From Eubacteriales bacterium (lineage in GTDB: Bacteria > Bacillota > Clostridia > Christensenellales > Aristaeellaceae): a DNA stretch of 64,000 nucleotides. Positions 26,016-34,976 of this stretch are shown here, piece after piece. The notes below the pieces were generated by a model. The model searched no databases. It was not told where the DNA came from and saw only the letters and a program-made list of their open reading frames with translations. The DNA lies in assembly GCA_028705775.1 (NCBI GenBank), contig JAQWCW010000010.1:27548-91547 (forward strand). The letters are read 5' to 3'. The number at the start of each line of letters is the position of its first letter. Position 1 is the stretch's first letter. Position numbers and translations under genes: made by a program.

Positions 26016-26582
26016 TCAGACGCTCCTTCTTGAATTAACCCTGTAAAAGAACAACGCGGTTTCGCGCAGCGCGGCGGGGCGCTGCTGCTGGTCGGAAAAC
26101 GCGGAGTAAAGCATATTATCAACGCCGCCGAGCACAAACCCGCACTTTTCATAAAACTGGCAGGCGGTTGCATTGACATCCTGGGTCTCAAGCATAAGCC
26201 CGTATTGACCTGTGCGCATCGCCCAATCCTGCGCCGCCGACAAAAGCGCCCTGCCTATCCCCAGCCGCCTGTGCCTTGCGTCAACGGCAAGCTCATGCAC
26301 AAAGGCGTAGCCGTTCCAGTGCTTGCCTACAACCACCTGACCTGCCGGCTTGCCGTCCACAAAGGCGAAAAATCCGGCATGGTCTGGCGAGAGAATGAAT
26401 GATTCAGTAACTTGGTCGTCCACCGGATCATCACGCCAATAGGCTTTGCCCGCGCTTCTGTATTGCAGCCTGAAGCCCTGAGAGGCTATTGAAACAACGG
26501 CAATTTCGGAAATGAACTGACGCCTGTCAATGAGTCCTAAGCTACCGATATTCTGCGCAGTCATTGGCTCTATTGCCGTCAT
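26016..26582 (-). CDS. GNAT acetyltransferase, streptothricin acetyltransferase-like
   Basis: The 188-residue protein has the GNAT acetyl-CoA motif RRLGIGRALL and closely follows the pattern of SatA/Sat4 streptothricin acetyltransferases: KHWNGYAFVHELAVD, GLMLETQDVNATACQFYEKC and GFVLGGVDNMLY. Such enzymes acetylate the beta-lysine of streptothricin, but chromosomal homologues may act on other amines, so resistance is not shown. AAGGAGG lies 8 bases before the ATG at 26582. It sits between dacF and rluB on the reverse strand. Confidence 0.82.
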   Translation of the reverse strand: MTAIEPMTAQNIGSLGLIDRRQFISEIAVVSIASQGFRLQYRSAGKAYWRDDPVDDQVTESFILSPDHAGFFAFVDGKPAGQVVVGKHWNGYAFVHELAVDARHRRLGIGRALLSAAQDWAMRTGQYGLMLETQDVNATACQFYEKCGFVLGGVDNMLYSAFSDQQQRPAALRETALFFYRVNSRRSV

Positions 26583-26652
26583 AATCGCGCCCTCCTTATG
26601 TATAAAATATCTGTTTATCCTTCGACGTTTTCTTTTTCTTCTCTTGCGCTTT

Positions 26653-27813
26653 TCAGCGATTAACGCAAGGAATGCGATAAGCGCCGATGGCAAGCCAGCG
26701 AGCAATAATACCGTCAAGGGCGGCGCGAAAGGTTCTTTCCGCAACCGACTCCTCCGCGATTATCGGAACTCTCGCAACGATTCTGCCGTTCATCTCAAGA
26801 GAAACCATACCGACGCTCTGACCCTGATAAATCGGCGCGGGAAAGCTGGGCGGCAAGTCAATCAGCACCGACGGATAGTCCTCGCCGTCAAGAAGCGGAT
26901 AGGCAAGCCTTCCGCCCGCTATAACGGAAAGCGAATCGCTGACCCCGTTTTCGACGCTTACGCTTCTGATTTCCTCGCCTTCTGAAATGAACTCAGCCAT
27001 TTCCGTTTTGAGAAACACCGAATCGAGCAGGGACTGCGCGTCGCTGAACCAGTCAGGACAATTCAGAACCACGCCGATTAGCGAAAGCCCCTCCCGCTCT
27101 GCCGAGAAAACAAGGCATCTGCCCGCCGCCTTAGTGTAGCCGGTTTTGATTCCGGTTGCGCCGGAATAGCCGGCGAGCAGCTTGTTTTTATTGATGAGAA
27201 TTCGCTCGTACTCCCTGCCGTGCCACGGAATCCTGCCGCGCCGCGTTCCGACAATTTCGCGGAAAACCTCGCTTTTCATCGCCTCGCGCGCAATCATTGC
27301 AAGGTCGTAGGCACTCGTGTAATGGCCGTCCTTGGGCAGCCCGTGCGGTGTGAGAAAGCAGGTGTTTGAAAGCCCCAGCTCTGCGGCGCGCGCGTTCATC
27401 ATTTCCGCAAAGCCGTCCACGCTTCCCCCTATATGCTCGGCTATCGCAACAGCCGCGTCGTTTCCCGAGGCAAGCATAAGCCCGTAAAGCATTTCGCGCA
27501 TTGTTAGGGATTCGCCAATCGAAAGATATATGCTTGTGCCCGGCACTCCGCTTGCGTTTTTGGACGCGGTAACAGTCTCGTCAAGAGAGGAATTCTCCAA
27601 AGCGACAAGCGCCGTCATTACCTTCGTGGTGCTTGCCATAGGGCGGCGCGCGCTCATGTTCTGCTCATAAAGCACCCTGCCGGTTGTTTCCTCGATGATT
27701 ACGGCAGACGCGTACGAGCCAATAACGGGCAGCGCTTCCTCGGCATACACACATTTAGCATTATACAACAGAAAAAGCAAAGATAAAAGCCCTGCAAGGC
27801 ATTTGACCTTCAT
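26653..27813 (-). CDS. dacF: D-alanyl-D-alanine carboxypeptidase (DacF/PBP5 type, S11)
   Basis: The 386-residue secreted enzyme trims the terminal D-Ala from peptidoglycan stem peptides. It has a signal peptide (cleavage near VYA-EE), SxxK as STTK (MASTTKVMTALV), SGN (MLASGNDAAVAI) and KTG (ATGIKTGYTKAAG). The C-terminal PBP5-like domain ends at ~residue 385 with a hydrophobic segment that may anchor it weakly. GAGGTG precedes the ATG. A sigma-F-like promoter upstream supports a sporulation role like Bacillus DacF, though general S11 enzymes look alike. Confidence 0.9.
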   Translation of the reverse strand: MKVKCLAGLLSLLFLLYNAKCVYAEEALPVIGSYASAVIIEETTGRVLYEQNMSARRPMASTTKVMTALVALENSSLDETVTASKNASGVPGTSIYLSIGESLTMREMLYGLMLASGNDAAVAIAEHIGGSVDGFAEMMNARAAELGLSNTCFLTPHGLPKDGHYTSAYDLAMIAREAMKSEVFREIVGTRRGRIPWHGREYERILINKNKLLAGYSGATGIKTGYTKAAGRCLVFSAEREGLSLIGVVLNCPDWFSDAQSLLDSVFLKTEMAEFISEGEEIRSVSVENGVSDSLSVIAGGRLAYPLLDGEDYPSVLIDLPPSFPAPIYQGQSVGMVSLEMNGRIVARVPIIAEESVAERTFRAALDGIIARWLAIGAYRIPCVNR

Positions 27814-27847
27814 TGCGCGTCACCTCAAAGAAACAGATTTTCAAGGC

Positions 27848-27877
27848 TATTTTACGCCGCGCGTTTTCATTGTATTC
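27848..27877 (-). promoter_or_regulatory. Possible sigma-F-type promoter of dacF
   Basis: Reverse strand GAATA, 15 bases, GCGTAAAATA. It differs from the sigma-F pattern at one position in each box; TAAAAT alone could serve sigma A but no -35 fits. Confidence 0.4.
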
Positions 27878-27896
27878 TGAAATAATCGGGCGCAGG

Positions 27897-27925
27897 AAAA
27901 AAGCCGCCCCAATCGGAGCGGCTTT
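27897..27925 (-). terminator. Terminator after the LCP gene
   Basis: Reverse strand AAAGCCGC...GCGGCTTT stem followed by TTTTT, 16 bases past the LCP stop codon. Confidence 0.85.
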
Positions 27926-27940
27926 CTGAAATACAGATAA

Positions 27941-28909
27941 TCAATCAAAGTTTATATCCTTGTAGGCAATGGAGGGATCCTCCGGAACGATGGTCGGGTC
28001 CTTGATATACGCCTGAAGCGCCTTTGCATTCTTGCCGAAGTTGACGTCAAGAATCGCCATGTTTGCGTAGGTTGCGTTCTTCCACGTTCCGTCTATCGGA
28101 ATCCGTACCTCCTGAACAAGCGAGGAGCGCATTTTATAAAGGCGCATTGCCGCTTCGTACAGCTCTATTACCGACATATTGGTGCTGAGGTTCGGCGCAA
28201 TCCTGTCAACAAGGCTCATAGCCTCATCGCTCGTCATATCCTTTGCGTTTTTCAGAATCGTTTTCAGAACCGTGCGCTGGCGCTGAGTGCGCTGGAACTC
28301 GCCGCCGCTGATTTTGCGAATGCGCATATACTGGAGCGCCGTAAAGCCGCTTACCATGAACGTTCCCGCCGAGGGAATTTCCTGAATAACAATCTTGTCA
28401 AAGCCCCTGTCCTTGAAATACTGCGCTTCCGCCTTTGTTGCGGTAACTTCGACTCCGCCTAAAATGTCAACGACGTTGATAACCTGGTCAAAATCTACGC
28501 TTACCCATTTGTCAACCTTTATTCCGAAATGCTCCGAAAGGGTTTCCATATAGGCGTCAAGATTATACTCGCCCGTTTTTTTGTTGAACGAGCCGAAATC
28601 GCGGGCAACGCCGTTAATTCTACCCTTATTACCGTTCGGGCGCACAATCAGCGCATCGCGCATAAGGCTTGTGAGCAGAATCCTGTCGTTCTTCGTGTCG
28701 AGCGTTACGATAATCGTAACATCCGTCTGCGGTATCGTCTGCCCCGCCTTGAGCTGTTTATCAAGGCCGAGAAGAACATAGTGGTATACCCCTTCCGGAG
28801 TATCCATTATTTCAACCTCGCCGGACTCGTAAGGAGTCTTTGTGGCGAGCGCCGTAAGCGGCAGAACGCAGAGCATCAGCGAAAGAACAATACCAATCAG
28901 CTTTTTCAC
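27941..28909 (-). CDS. LytR-CpsA-Psr (LCP) family cell-wall glycopolymer ligase
   Basis: The 322-residue protein has an N-terminal signal or anchor (MKKLIGIVLSLMLCVLPLTA) and the LCP core: LLGLDKQ, TDVTIIVTLDTKNDRILLTS, LMRDALI and RTQRQRTVLKTIL with the Arg residues that bind the polyprenyl pyrophosphate. LCP enzymes attach teichoic acids or capsule to peptidoglycan outside the membrane. The DxR-type residues are present, so it is likely active. The GTG start at 28909 follows GAGGAA. Single gene with its own promoter and terminator. Confidence 0.92.
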   Translation of the reverse strand: MKKLIGIVLSLMLCVLPLTALATKTPYESGEVEIMDTPEGVYHYVLLGLDKQLKAGQTIPQTDVTIIVTLDTKNDRILLTSLMRDALIVRPNGNKGRINGVARDFGSFNKKTGEYNLDAYMETLSEHFGIKVDKWVSVDFDQVINVVDILGGVEVTATKAEAQYFKDRGFDKIVIQEIPSAGTFMVSGFTALQYMRIRKISGGEFQRTQRQRTVLKTILKNAKDMTSDEAMSLVDRIAPNLSTNMSVIELYEAAMRLYKMRSSLVQEVRIPIDGTWKNATYANMAILDVNFGKNAKALQAYIKDPTIVPEDPSIAYKDINFD

Positions 28910-28946
28910 AGGTTCTTCCTCGTTTCATGTGTATTTAGGCAAACCT

Positions 28947-28975
28947 ATTATATCAGCAATCCGAATCCTTTGCAA
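28947..28975 (-). promoter_or_regulatory. Promoter of the LCP gene
   Basis: Reverse strand TTGCAA, 17 bases, perfect TATAAT with TGA as extended -10. Confidence 0.72.
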
Positions 28976-29071
28976 CGCGAAAGGCGGAGCGCCGACGCAT
29001 CTTAGCAATGACAAATACTAAACGCGCAACGGCGGCGTTTTGTTGCAGCCGCCGATATAACCATATACGAT

Positions 29072-29100
29072 TTGCCGAAAATAATTCTATGTGCTAGAAT
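29072..29100 (+). promoter_or_regulatory. Promoter of the phosphatase gene
   Basis: TTGCCG, 17 bases, TAGAAT preceded by TGC (extended -10); 22 bases before the ATG at 29123. Confidence 0.6.
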
Positions 29101-29122
29101 TCTGTTTCGGAGGGATGTCAAA

Positions 29123-29779
29123 ATGTTTGAAGCGGTTGTTTTTGACCTTGACGGGACGCTGCTGAATACCCTTGACGATATAGCGGACAGCGTTAATTTT
29201 GCCCTTAATGCTTACGGGTTTCCGGAACACCTCCATGAGGAATACAAATACTTCGTAGGCAACGGCGTTGATAAGCTGATTGAGCGCGCCTTAGGCGAAA
29301 ACAACAGCCCTTGCAGCTTTACAAAGGTCAAAGCGGAGTATTTAAGGCATTATGACAGCAACAGGAACAACCTGACCAAGCCCTACGACGGGATTGAGGA
29401 AGCCCTTTCCGCAATGGAAGGGCGCGGAATCAAGCTGCTTGTGCTGTCCAACAAGCCTGAGCATGACACTTCCGCGATGATACCGAGGCATTTTCCGAGC
29501 ATACATTTTTCGCTGATACGCGGCGGAAGGGACGGCGTTCCGGTAAAGCCGAACCCGCAGGCTGTAAACGAAATGCTTTCGGAGCTTTCTCTGGGCAGAC
29601 AGAGGGTTCTGTACGTCGGGGACAGCGGAGTTGATATGGAAACTGCAAAAAACGCCGAGCTTAAAAGCTGCGGCGTTATATGGGGATTCAGAACGGAAAA
29701 GGAGCTTCGCGAATGCGGCGCCTGCCATATTGCACGCAATCCGCAGGAGCTGCTCAAATTTGCGCTTGAGGAAAGCTGA
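29123..29779 (+). CDS. gph: HAD-family phosphatase (phosphoglycolate phosphatase-like)
   Basis: The 218-residue protein is a HAD hydrolase with the nucleophile motif [10 protein letters not shown], motif [10 protein letters not shown], the Lys in PVKPNPQ and motif [16 protein letters not shown]. The cap-domain sequence resembles Gph, which removes 2-phosphoglycolate formed in DNA repair, but HAD substrates are hard to tell from sequence. GGAGGG lies 10 bases before the ATG at 29123, which is preferred over an upstream start. Its 3' end overlaps the convergent ispDF gene by 26 bases. Confidence 0.83.
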   Translation: MFEAVVFDLDGTLLNTLDDIADSVNFALNAYGFPEHLHEEYKYFVGNGVDKLIERALGENNSPCSFTKVKAEYLRHYDSNRNNLTKPYDGIEEALSAMEGRGIKLLVLSNKPEHDTSAMIPRHFPSIHFSLIRGGRDGVPVKPNPQAVNEMLSELSLGRQRVLYVGDSGVDMETAKNAELKSCGVIWGFRTEKELRECGACHIARNPQELLKFALEES

Positions 29780-30923
29780 TTAGGGCAACGGCGCTTGCGG
29801 ATATTCCCAAGCCTTCGCCCTCAAAGCCAAGCCCCTCCGTCGTTGTCGCCTTTACGTTTACAGCGCCTGTATCAATACCGAGATGCGCGGCGATATTCCC
29901 GCGCATTTCATCTATATATTTCATAAGCTTAGGCTTCTGCGCAACTATCGTTATGTCCGCGTTTTCAACGCTCGCTCCATGCGCGCGTAGAATTTTCACG
30001 GTTTCATCAAGCAGCAGAAGGGAGGATATGCCCTTATAGCGCTCGTCGCTGTCAGGGAAATGCCTTCCGATGTCATGCTCGCCTGCCGCGCCTAGAAGCG
30101 CGTCCATAAGCGCATGAAGCGCTACGTCCGCGTCGCTGTGACCCAAAAGACCCTTCTCGCAGGGAATATCAACGCCGCAAAGAATAAGCTTGCGCCCGGG
30201 GACGAGCTTATGCACGTCGAAGCCATGCCCGACGCGGGTTTTAACCGGCAAGAATGCTTCCATAAGCCCTATATCCTCCCGTGTGGTTAGCTTTATATTG
30301 CGCCTGTCGCCCTCTACAAGCCTTGCCTTTACGCCCGTTTTTTCAATCAGCGCCGCATCGTCCGTCGTGTCGCTCATATCTGCGGCGTAGGCTTTCATGA
30401 TTAAAGGATAAGAAAAGCTCTGCGGGGTCTGTATAACAAAAACGCCGCTTCTGTCAAGCGTTTCGGTTACGTCGCAGTTTTCGTCCGCCCGCTTGATTGT
30501 ATCAACGCACTTAACGGCGCAGATGCCGCTTCCGTATTCTTTCGCCGCTTCAAGGCTTCTTTCCACTATCGCGGGAGTTGCAAGCGGACGCGCTCCGTCA
30601 TGTATAATCACATATTCCGTATCCGGAAGGACTGCCGAAAGACCGTTTTCCACCGATTTGCGGCGTGTGTTTCCGCCGATAACCAGCTTTACCGAATTCA
30701 TCGGGATTACGGCGCTCAGCTGCATTTTCAGCTCGCTTTCGTCCTCCCTGCGGCAAACGACAATCATTTCGCGCGAAAATGGCATGAGCAAAAGAGCCGA
30801 GCGCTGCGCGCAGCTAAGCCTCCTTATCGGGAGCAAAACCTTGTTGACGCTAAGCCCCATGCGCAATCCGCTACCGCCGCAGACGATAATTGCGGCGGTT
30901 TTTTGTTTAAGAGGCGCGTTCAT
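29754..30923 (-). CDS. ispDF: Bifunctional IspD/IspF, MEP pathway
   Basis: The 389-residue protein joins two isoprenoid enzymes. Residues ~1-225 are IspD ([39 protein letters not shown]), which couples CTP to methylerythritol 4-phosphate. Residues ~232-389 are IspF ([39 protein letters not shown], and the C-terminal [19 protein letters not shown]), which makes the cyclodiphosphate with a Zn site from DxH. The fusion skips the IspE kinase step, so ispE must lie elsewhere. The ATG overlaps the rqcP stop by 4 bases. Such fusions are common in Campylobacter and alphaproteobacteria. Confidence 0.93.
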   Translation of the reverse strand: MNAPLKQKTAAIIVCGGSGLRMGLSVNKVLLPIRRLSCAQRSALLLMPFSREMIVVCRREDESELKMQLSAVIPMNSVKLVIGGNTRRKSVENGLSAVLPDTEYVIIHDGARPLATPAIVERSLEAAKEYGSGICAVKCVDTIKRADENCDVTETLDRSGVFVIQTPQSFSYPLIMKAYAADMSDTTDDAALIEKTGVKARLVEGDRRNIKLTTREDIGLMEAFLPVKTRVGHGFDVHKLVPGRKLILCGVDIPCEKGLLGHSDADVALHALMDALLGAAGEHDIGRHFPDSDERYKGISSLLLLDETVKILRAHGASVENADITIVAQKPKLMKYIDEMRGNIAAHLGIDTGAVNVKATTTEGLGFEGEGLGISASAVALISFPQAQI

Positions 30924-31192
30924 CCGCGCTCCTTAATCGTTTCCGCGTCCTCCTCAAGAACGCGGTACATACTGTCTGCGTTCTGCTTAGTCGCGTGTTC
31001 GTTTATAGAAACGATTTCATAGCGGCCATAATGGTCGCCGAAACGGATTTCGAGCTTATCGCCTTCCTTGACCTCAGCGCCCGGCTTCGCCTGCCTGCCG
31101 TTTAGCGAAACGCGCCCGCCAGAGCAGGCTTCGTTTGCCACAGTGCGCCTTTTGATAATCCTCGAAACCTTCAGGTATTTGTCAAGCCTCAT
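30920..31192 (-). CDS. rqcP: S4-domain RNA-binding protein RqcP (YabO)
   Basis: The 90-residue protein is a compact S4 domain: [20 protein letters not shown], then [19 protein letters not shown]. RqcP/YabO works with RqcH in ribosome quality control, helping add poly-alanine tails to nascent chains on split 50S subunits. GGAGG precedes the ATG at 31192 by 5 bases. Position near yabN- and yabM-like genes matches the Bacillus order. It is separated from hup by a terminator, so part of its expression is probably read-through. Confidence 0.9.
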   Translation of the reverse strand: MRLDKYLKVSRIIKRRTVANEACSGGRVSLNGRQAKPGAEVKEGDKLEIRFGDHYGRYEIVSINEHATKQNADSMYRVLEEDAETIKERG

Positions 31193-31202
31193 AATATCCT
31201 CC

Positions 31203-31241
31203 AAAATAAAAAGGGTCTATACCGCAAGGTATAGACCCTTT
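31203..31241 (-). terminator. Terminator after hup
   Basis: Perfect 14-base arms around a four-base loop, followed on the reverse strand by TTTTTATTTT. It lies between hup and rqcP and should limit read-through from the highly expressed hup. Confidence 0.9.
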
Positions 31242-31253
31242 GCATACAACAGC

Positions 31254-31529
31254 TTAGCCGTTGACAAGCTCCTTAAGAGCCTTGCCGGCCTTGAAAACAG
31301 GAGCCTTGGAAGCGGCAATCTGAATTTCCTCGCCGGTGCGGGGATTGCGGGCCTTGCGAGCGGGACGGGACTTGGTCTCAAAAGAGCCAAAGCCAACCAG
31401 CAGCACCTTGTCGTCAGCCTTAAGCGCGTCGCTGATGACGGAAACGGTCGCGTTCAGCGCCGCCTCGGCATCCTTCTTGGTAAGTCCGGTCTTCGCCGCG
31501 ATGGCGGCGCTCAGTTCAGTCTTGTTCAT
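31254..31529 (-). CDS. hup: Nucleoid protein HU
   Basis: The 91-residue protein is a typical HU: MNKTELSAAIAAKTGLTKKD, the GFGSF turn (LLVGFGSFETKSR) and the DNA-binding arm RKARNPRTGEEIQI. Homodimers bend and coat chromosomal DNA. AAGGAGG lies about 10 bases before the ATG at 31529. In Bacillus the yabN and yabO genes are adjacent; here hup sits between them, as in several clostridia. Confidence 0.97.
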   Translation of the reverse strand: MNKTELSAAIAAKTGLTKKDAEAALNATVSVISDALKADDKVLLVGFGSFETKSRPARKARNPRTGEEIQIAASKAPVFKAGKALKELVNG

Positions 31530-31650
31530 TCTCAGTAGAACCTCCTTATCGTTTTTGGCTTTATGCGCTCCGTATTCTCGAAGCGGCGATTCTTCCGCTT
31601 GCCCAGAGCAATCAAAACAGCTTTGGGCTAATGACAAAATCCGCAATCGG

Positions 31651-31680
31651 ATTATCTGCCAACTCGGAAGAAATCAACAA
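31651..31680 (-). promoter_or_regulatory. Possible promoter of hup
   Basis: Reverse strand TTGTTG, 18 bases, GATAAT, which would give a leader of about 115 bases. Confidence 0.35.
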
Positions 31681-31734
31681 TGTTTATCGGGCAGCAGATG
31701 AAATACCGCAGTTACATTAATTCTGTAACAAACA

Positions 31735-33177
31735 CTAATGTATCGCGGAATCACTATCAGCCTTTACCCTTACCCAGTATACATCCATTTCCGTTAAAGT
31801 CAAGCATTCCAGCGATTTTCCATCGCTTAAAATCAATTTTTCCATGCTTTCAAAACGGCGGACAAACTTATCAACGGCACTTTTAAGCACAATTTCGGGC
31901 GAAAGCGACGAAAGCCGCACAACATTTACGACGGAAAGCAGCAAATCGCCCAGCTCCTCGGCAGGATCTCTGCCCGCTTTCAGCTCCTCCAGCACCTCGT
32001 TTGCTTCCTCGTGAACCTTCTCCAGCGCTTCTTCGGGCTTCTGCCAGTCAAAGCCGACCTTGCGCGCCTTATCCTGAACCTTTTCCGCTCTCATCAGCGC
32101 GGGGAAGGAGGCGGGAATATCGCGCATCGCTTCGGCTACGCTCGAAAGCCCCTTTTCGGCGCGCTTTACATTCTCCCAGTTCAGGTTCACGGCATCGGCG
32201 CTTTCAAGCTTGCGCGAGCCGAAAATATGCTCGTGGCGGCGAATCATTTTTTTGCACTCGGAGGTAGCGACGTCTTTAATATCGAACTCCCCATGCTTTT
32301 CGGCAAGGCAGGCGTGGAAAACCACCTGAAGCAGAACGTCGCCCAGCTCGTCGCACATTTTGTCGGTATCGCCCGAATCTATCGCGTCAACCGTTTCATA
32401 GGCTTCTTCAATCAGATACTTCCTGAGGCTTTCGTGGGTCTGCTCCCTGTCCCAAGGGCAGCCGTTCTCGCCAAGCAGGATTCCGAGAATTCCGCAAAGG
32501 TCGGAAACCGTATATCCCTCGCGCTTATCAAGCGAAGCGGCGGGAACATAAACGGACGATGTATGGTCGTATTCCTTGCGCCTGTCCAGCTCGGCAAGCT
32601 CGATTTCGCTCATCCTCTGTCCGCGCTCATAATAGATTTTTTGCTCGGGCGCAAAAATACGCGAAAGCTTGAGCTTCACATCGCCCGCAAGTATCCGCGA
32701 GTTTATTTCGGTTATTACGATTGGCATGTCCGGCTGAAGCATATTTTCGGAAAACGAATTTGCGGAAACAGAAAGCACGCCGGCCATAGTTTCAGCTCCG
32801 TGCGACAGCGCGCGCGCTTCAACCGCGGACGCTTCCGAAACGCCCGGAAGTATGCTCAGCTTTATGCTTTCTCCCGCCCTCTTTGCAAGACGCTTGACGC
32901 CCTCGTCGCGTGACGCGTCAAAAACGGCGTAGCAAAGCGGCGCAGCGGCAATAAGGCGCTCCGCGATTCTATCGGCAAGCGTATCGAAATCCTCCGCCGC
33001 ATCGTACAAATCATCCATCGTAGAAAAGCCTACGCCTTCGCGCTTGAGCAGCTCCGCAGCCGGCATTCTGTCGCTTAATATGAACACCCTTCGCGCGCTT
33101 TTGATTGCAGAAAGGGCGCGGACGGTAATATCCTCCGGATGCCCGCAACCAAGCGAAACAACGGTTATATCAGTCAT
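31735..33177 (-). CDS. mazG: Tetrapyrrole methylase-MazG fusion (YabN-like)
   Basis: The 480-residue protein has an N-terminal tetrapyrrole (SAM) methylase-like domain (ITVVSLGCGHPEDITVRAL; ILPGVSEASAVEARAL) and a C-terminal pair of MazG repeats: LCGILGILLGENGCPWDREQ, the EAYETVDAIDSGD metal-binding helix and EELGDLLLSVVNVVRL. MazG hydrolyses non-canonical NTPs to NMP and PPi. The YabN fusion is common in Firmicutes; the methylase substrate is unknown. The ATG at 33177 with GGAGG 9 bases upstream is preferred. It overlaps the upstream spoVB-type gene by 8 bases. Confidence 0.92.
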   Translation of the reverse strand: MTDITVVSLGCGHPEDITVRALSAIKSARRVFILSDRMPAAELLKREGVGFSTMDDLYDAAEDFDTLADRIAERLIAAAPLCYAVFDASRDEGVKRLAKRAGESIKLSILPGVSEASAVEARALSHGAETMAGVLSVSANSFSENMLQPDMPIVITEINSRILAGDVKLKLSRIFAPEQKIYYERGQRMSEIELAELDRRKEYDHTSSVYVPAASLDKREGYTVSDLCGILGILLGENGCPWDREQTHESLRKYLIEEAYETVDAIDSGDTDKMCDELGDVLLQVVFHACLAEKHGEFDIKDVATSECKKMIRRHEHIFGSRKLESADAVNLNWENVKRAEKGLSSVAEAMRDIPASFPALMRAEKVQDKARKVGFDWQKPEEALEKVHEEANEVLEELKAGRDPAEELGDLLLSVVNVVRLSSLSPEIVLKSAVDKFVRRFESMEKLILSDGKSLECLTLTEMDVYWVRVKADSDSAIH

Positions 33178-34795
33178 CGCTTTCATCCTCCGCACGTTTG
33201 TAAATACGCAATTTCAGCATAAGCTTTTCAAGCTTCCGTCCTGCGGGAAGCAGATGCACCTCGGAGCGCGGCATCGCTCCCGTAACAATTATAGCCGCGA
33301 GATAAACGACAACCGCAAGAATGATTAGCAGGATAGTCGCTATCGTTCCCGTTCCGATTAGCTTCATTCCGCCGTAGAGCGCCGCGCCCATTATGAGCGT
33401 TGCAAGAATCGGCTTGACGATAAGCGCAATGAAATCAAACTTTGTTTTGGTATACTTCATGCAGAAATAGATGTTCGGAACCATGCTGACCGTATAGCAG
33501 GCGACGGACGAGAGCGGCGCGCCGAAAATATTGATGTCAGGATTGACGACGAGGAAATAGTTAAGGGTAATCTTTACGACAACGCCCGCAATAAGCGTAT
33601 ACATCGGGATATACTGGCGGCCCAAGCCCTGAAGTATGCTGCTTGTTGCCTGAACTGTTGTAAACAGCACTATTGTAATCGCGCTGATGTGAAGCAGATT
33701 CGCCGCTGCAATCTGCTCGCCGAAGGAATATGCGCCGTAGAGCATTTCGATAATCGGCTGAGCGAGCATTCCAAGGCCCAAGCCGCACGGAAATCCGACA
33801 AGGAAGGCAAACCGAAGCCCCGTATTGGTATTCCTGCGCAAAGTGCGCCTGTCGCCCCTTGCGCTCGCGGCGGAAATTGCGGGAACAAGAGTCAGGCTGA
33901 TTGCGATTGAAAGCGCGGTAGGGACATTGATAAGCGGTATTACGATTCCCGAATACAAGCCGTACAGATTGCGGGAATACGGAAGGTCAAAGCCGGCGGT
34001 CAGCAGGCGGTTGACTATCATCGCCGCGTCAATCTGACCCGCAAAGGGTACTATGCAGGCGGAAAGAGTAATCGGGATTGCGATTATAACAAGCTTTTTG
34101 ATTATCTTGCCCGTGGCTTCGGAAGGAGTATTCTCCGCCTGCTCAAGCCGCGAAAACTCGGGCATTGAGCGGCGCTTGACAAACATCATATAAAGAAGGG
34201 CAATTCCCTCGACGATTGACGTGCCGAGAAGCGCGCCCGCCGCGCCGTAAGCGATTCCCTTGCTTGCGCCGAGAGCCGCAAGCGGCAGCGCGACAAAAAC
34301 CTTGCCAAGCTGCTCGATAACCTGAGAATATGCCGTCGGGCCCATCTTCTGCCTGCCCTGAAGAAAGCCCCTGTATGCGCTCATCGTGCAAACCATCCAG
34401 AGCGAGGGAGCTATCGCGATATATCCAAGGCGGGTTTCAGGGTCGGCAACCATTGCGGAAAGGAGCGAGGAGCCGAATATCATAATAAGCATCGAAAGAA
34501 CGCCAAGCGCCGTCAAAAGGCGCGAAGCAATTCGGAAGGTTCTGAGCGCTCCCGCAGGGTCCTTCCTTGCTATATGCTCGCTCACAAGGCGCGAAACCGC
34601 AACGGGTATTCCCGCCGACGATATCTGCAAAAGCAGAGTATACGTCGGGAAAACAAGCTGATATGTGCCGATTCCCTCGCCGCCGATAATATTGCTCAGC
34701 GGTATACGGAAAAAGATTCCTATCAGCTTCGCGATTATGCCCATTACGCTCAGTATGGTTACGCCGCCGATTATACTTTTCTGAGTCTTTGTCAT
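33170..34795 (-). CDS. MOP-superfamily lipid flippase, SpoVB/YabM type
   Basis: The 541-residue polytopic protein has about 14 hydrophobic segments and the polysaccharide-flippase pattern: GIFFRIPLSNIIGGEGIGTY near the N-terminus, SSAGIPVAVSRLVSEH and MSAYRGFLQGRQKMGPTAYS. SpoVB and YabM (a suppressor of MurJ loss) move lipid-linked cell-wall precursors across the membrane. The gene between spoVT and yabN in Bacillus is yabM, so that orthologue is likely. GAGG precedes the ATG at 34795 by 6 bases. Confidence 0.9.
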   Translation of the reverse strand: MTKTQKSIIGGVTILSVMGIIAKLIGIFFRIPLSNIIGGEGIGTYQLVFPTYTLLLQISSAGIPVAVSRLVSEHIARKDPAGALRTFRIASRLLTALGVLSMLIMIFGSSLLSAMVADPETRLGYIAIAPSLWMVCTMSAYRGFLQGRQKMGPTAYSQVIEQLGKVFVALPLAALGASKGIAYGAAGALLGTSIVEGIALLYMMFVKRRSMPEFSRLEQAENTPSEATGKIIKKLVIIAIPITLSACIVPFAGQIDAAMIVNRLLTAGFDLPYSRNLYGLYSGIVIPLINVPTALSIAISLTLVPAISAASARGDRRTLRRNTNTGLRFAFLVGFPCGLGLGMLAQPIIEMLYGAYSFGEQIAAANLLHISAITIVLFTTVQATSSILQGLGRQYIPMYTLIAGVVVKITLNYFLVVNPDINIFGAPLSSVACYTVSMVPNIYFCMKYTKTKFDFIALIVKPILATLIMGAALYGGMKLIGTGTIATILLIILAVVVYLAAIIVTGAMPRSEVHLLPAGRKLEKLMLKLRIYKRAEDESDD

Positions 34796-34944
34796 ATGCT
34801 CCCTCAACAGCACGGCAGATTATATGCTTTCAGGCAGTAAGGCGCAGTTTTCCGGCTCAAGCGCCCTTTAGCGGCTTATTACACTAACAAGGAGAGCTTT
34901 TGCAATCGCAAAAGCTCCCTCTCGCCCTTTTGCATACAAGGGTG

Positions 34945-34973
34945 ATTATAATGCATTTCCCGAAAAATGAAAA
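34945..34973 (-). promoter_or_regulatory. Promoter of the yabM/spoVB-mazG unit
   Basis: Reverse strand TTTTCA, 17 bases, perfect TATAAT, about 150 bases before the flippase start. A hairpin (GAGCTTTTGC/GCAAAAGCTC, 34894-34917) without T-tract lies in the leader. Confidence 0.5.
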
Positions 34974-34976
34974 GCG

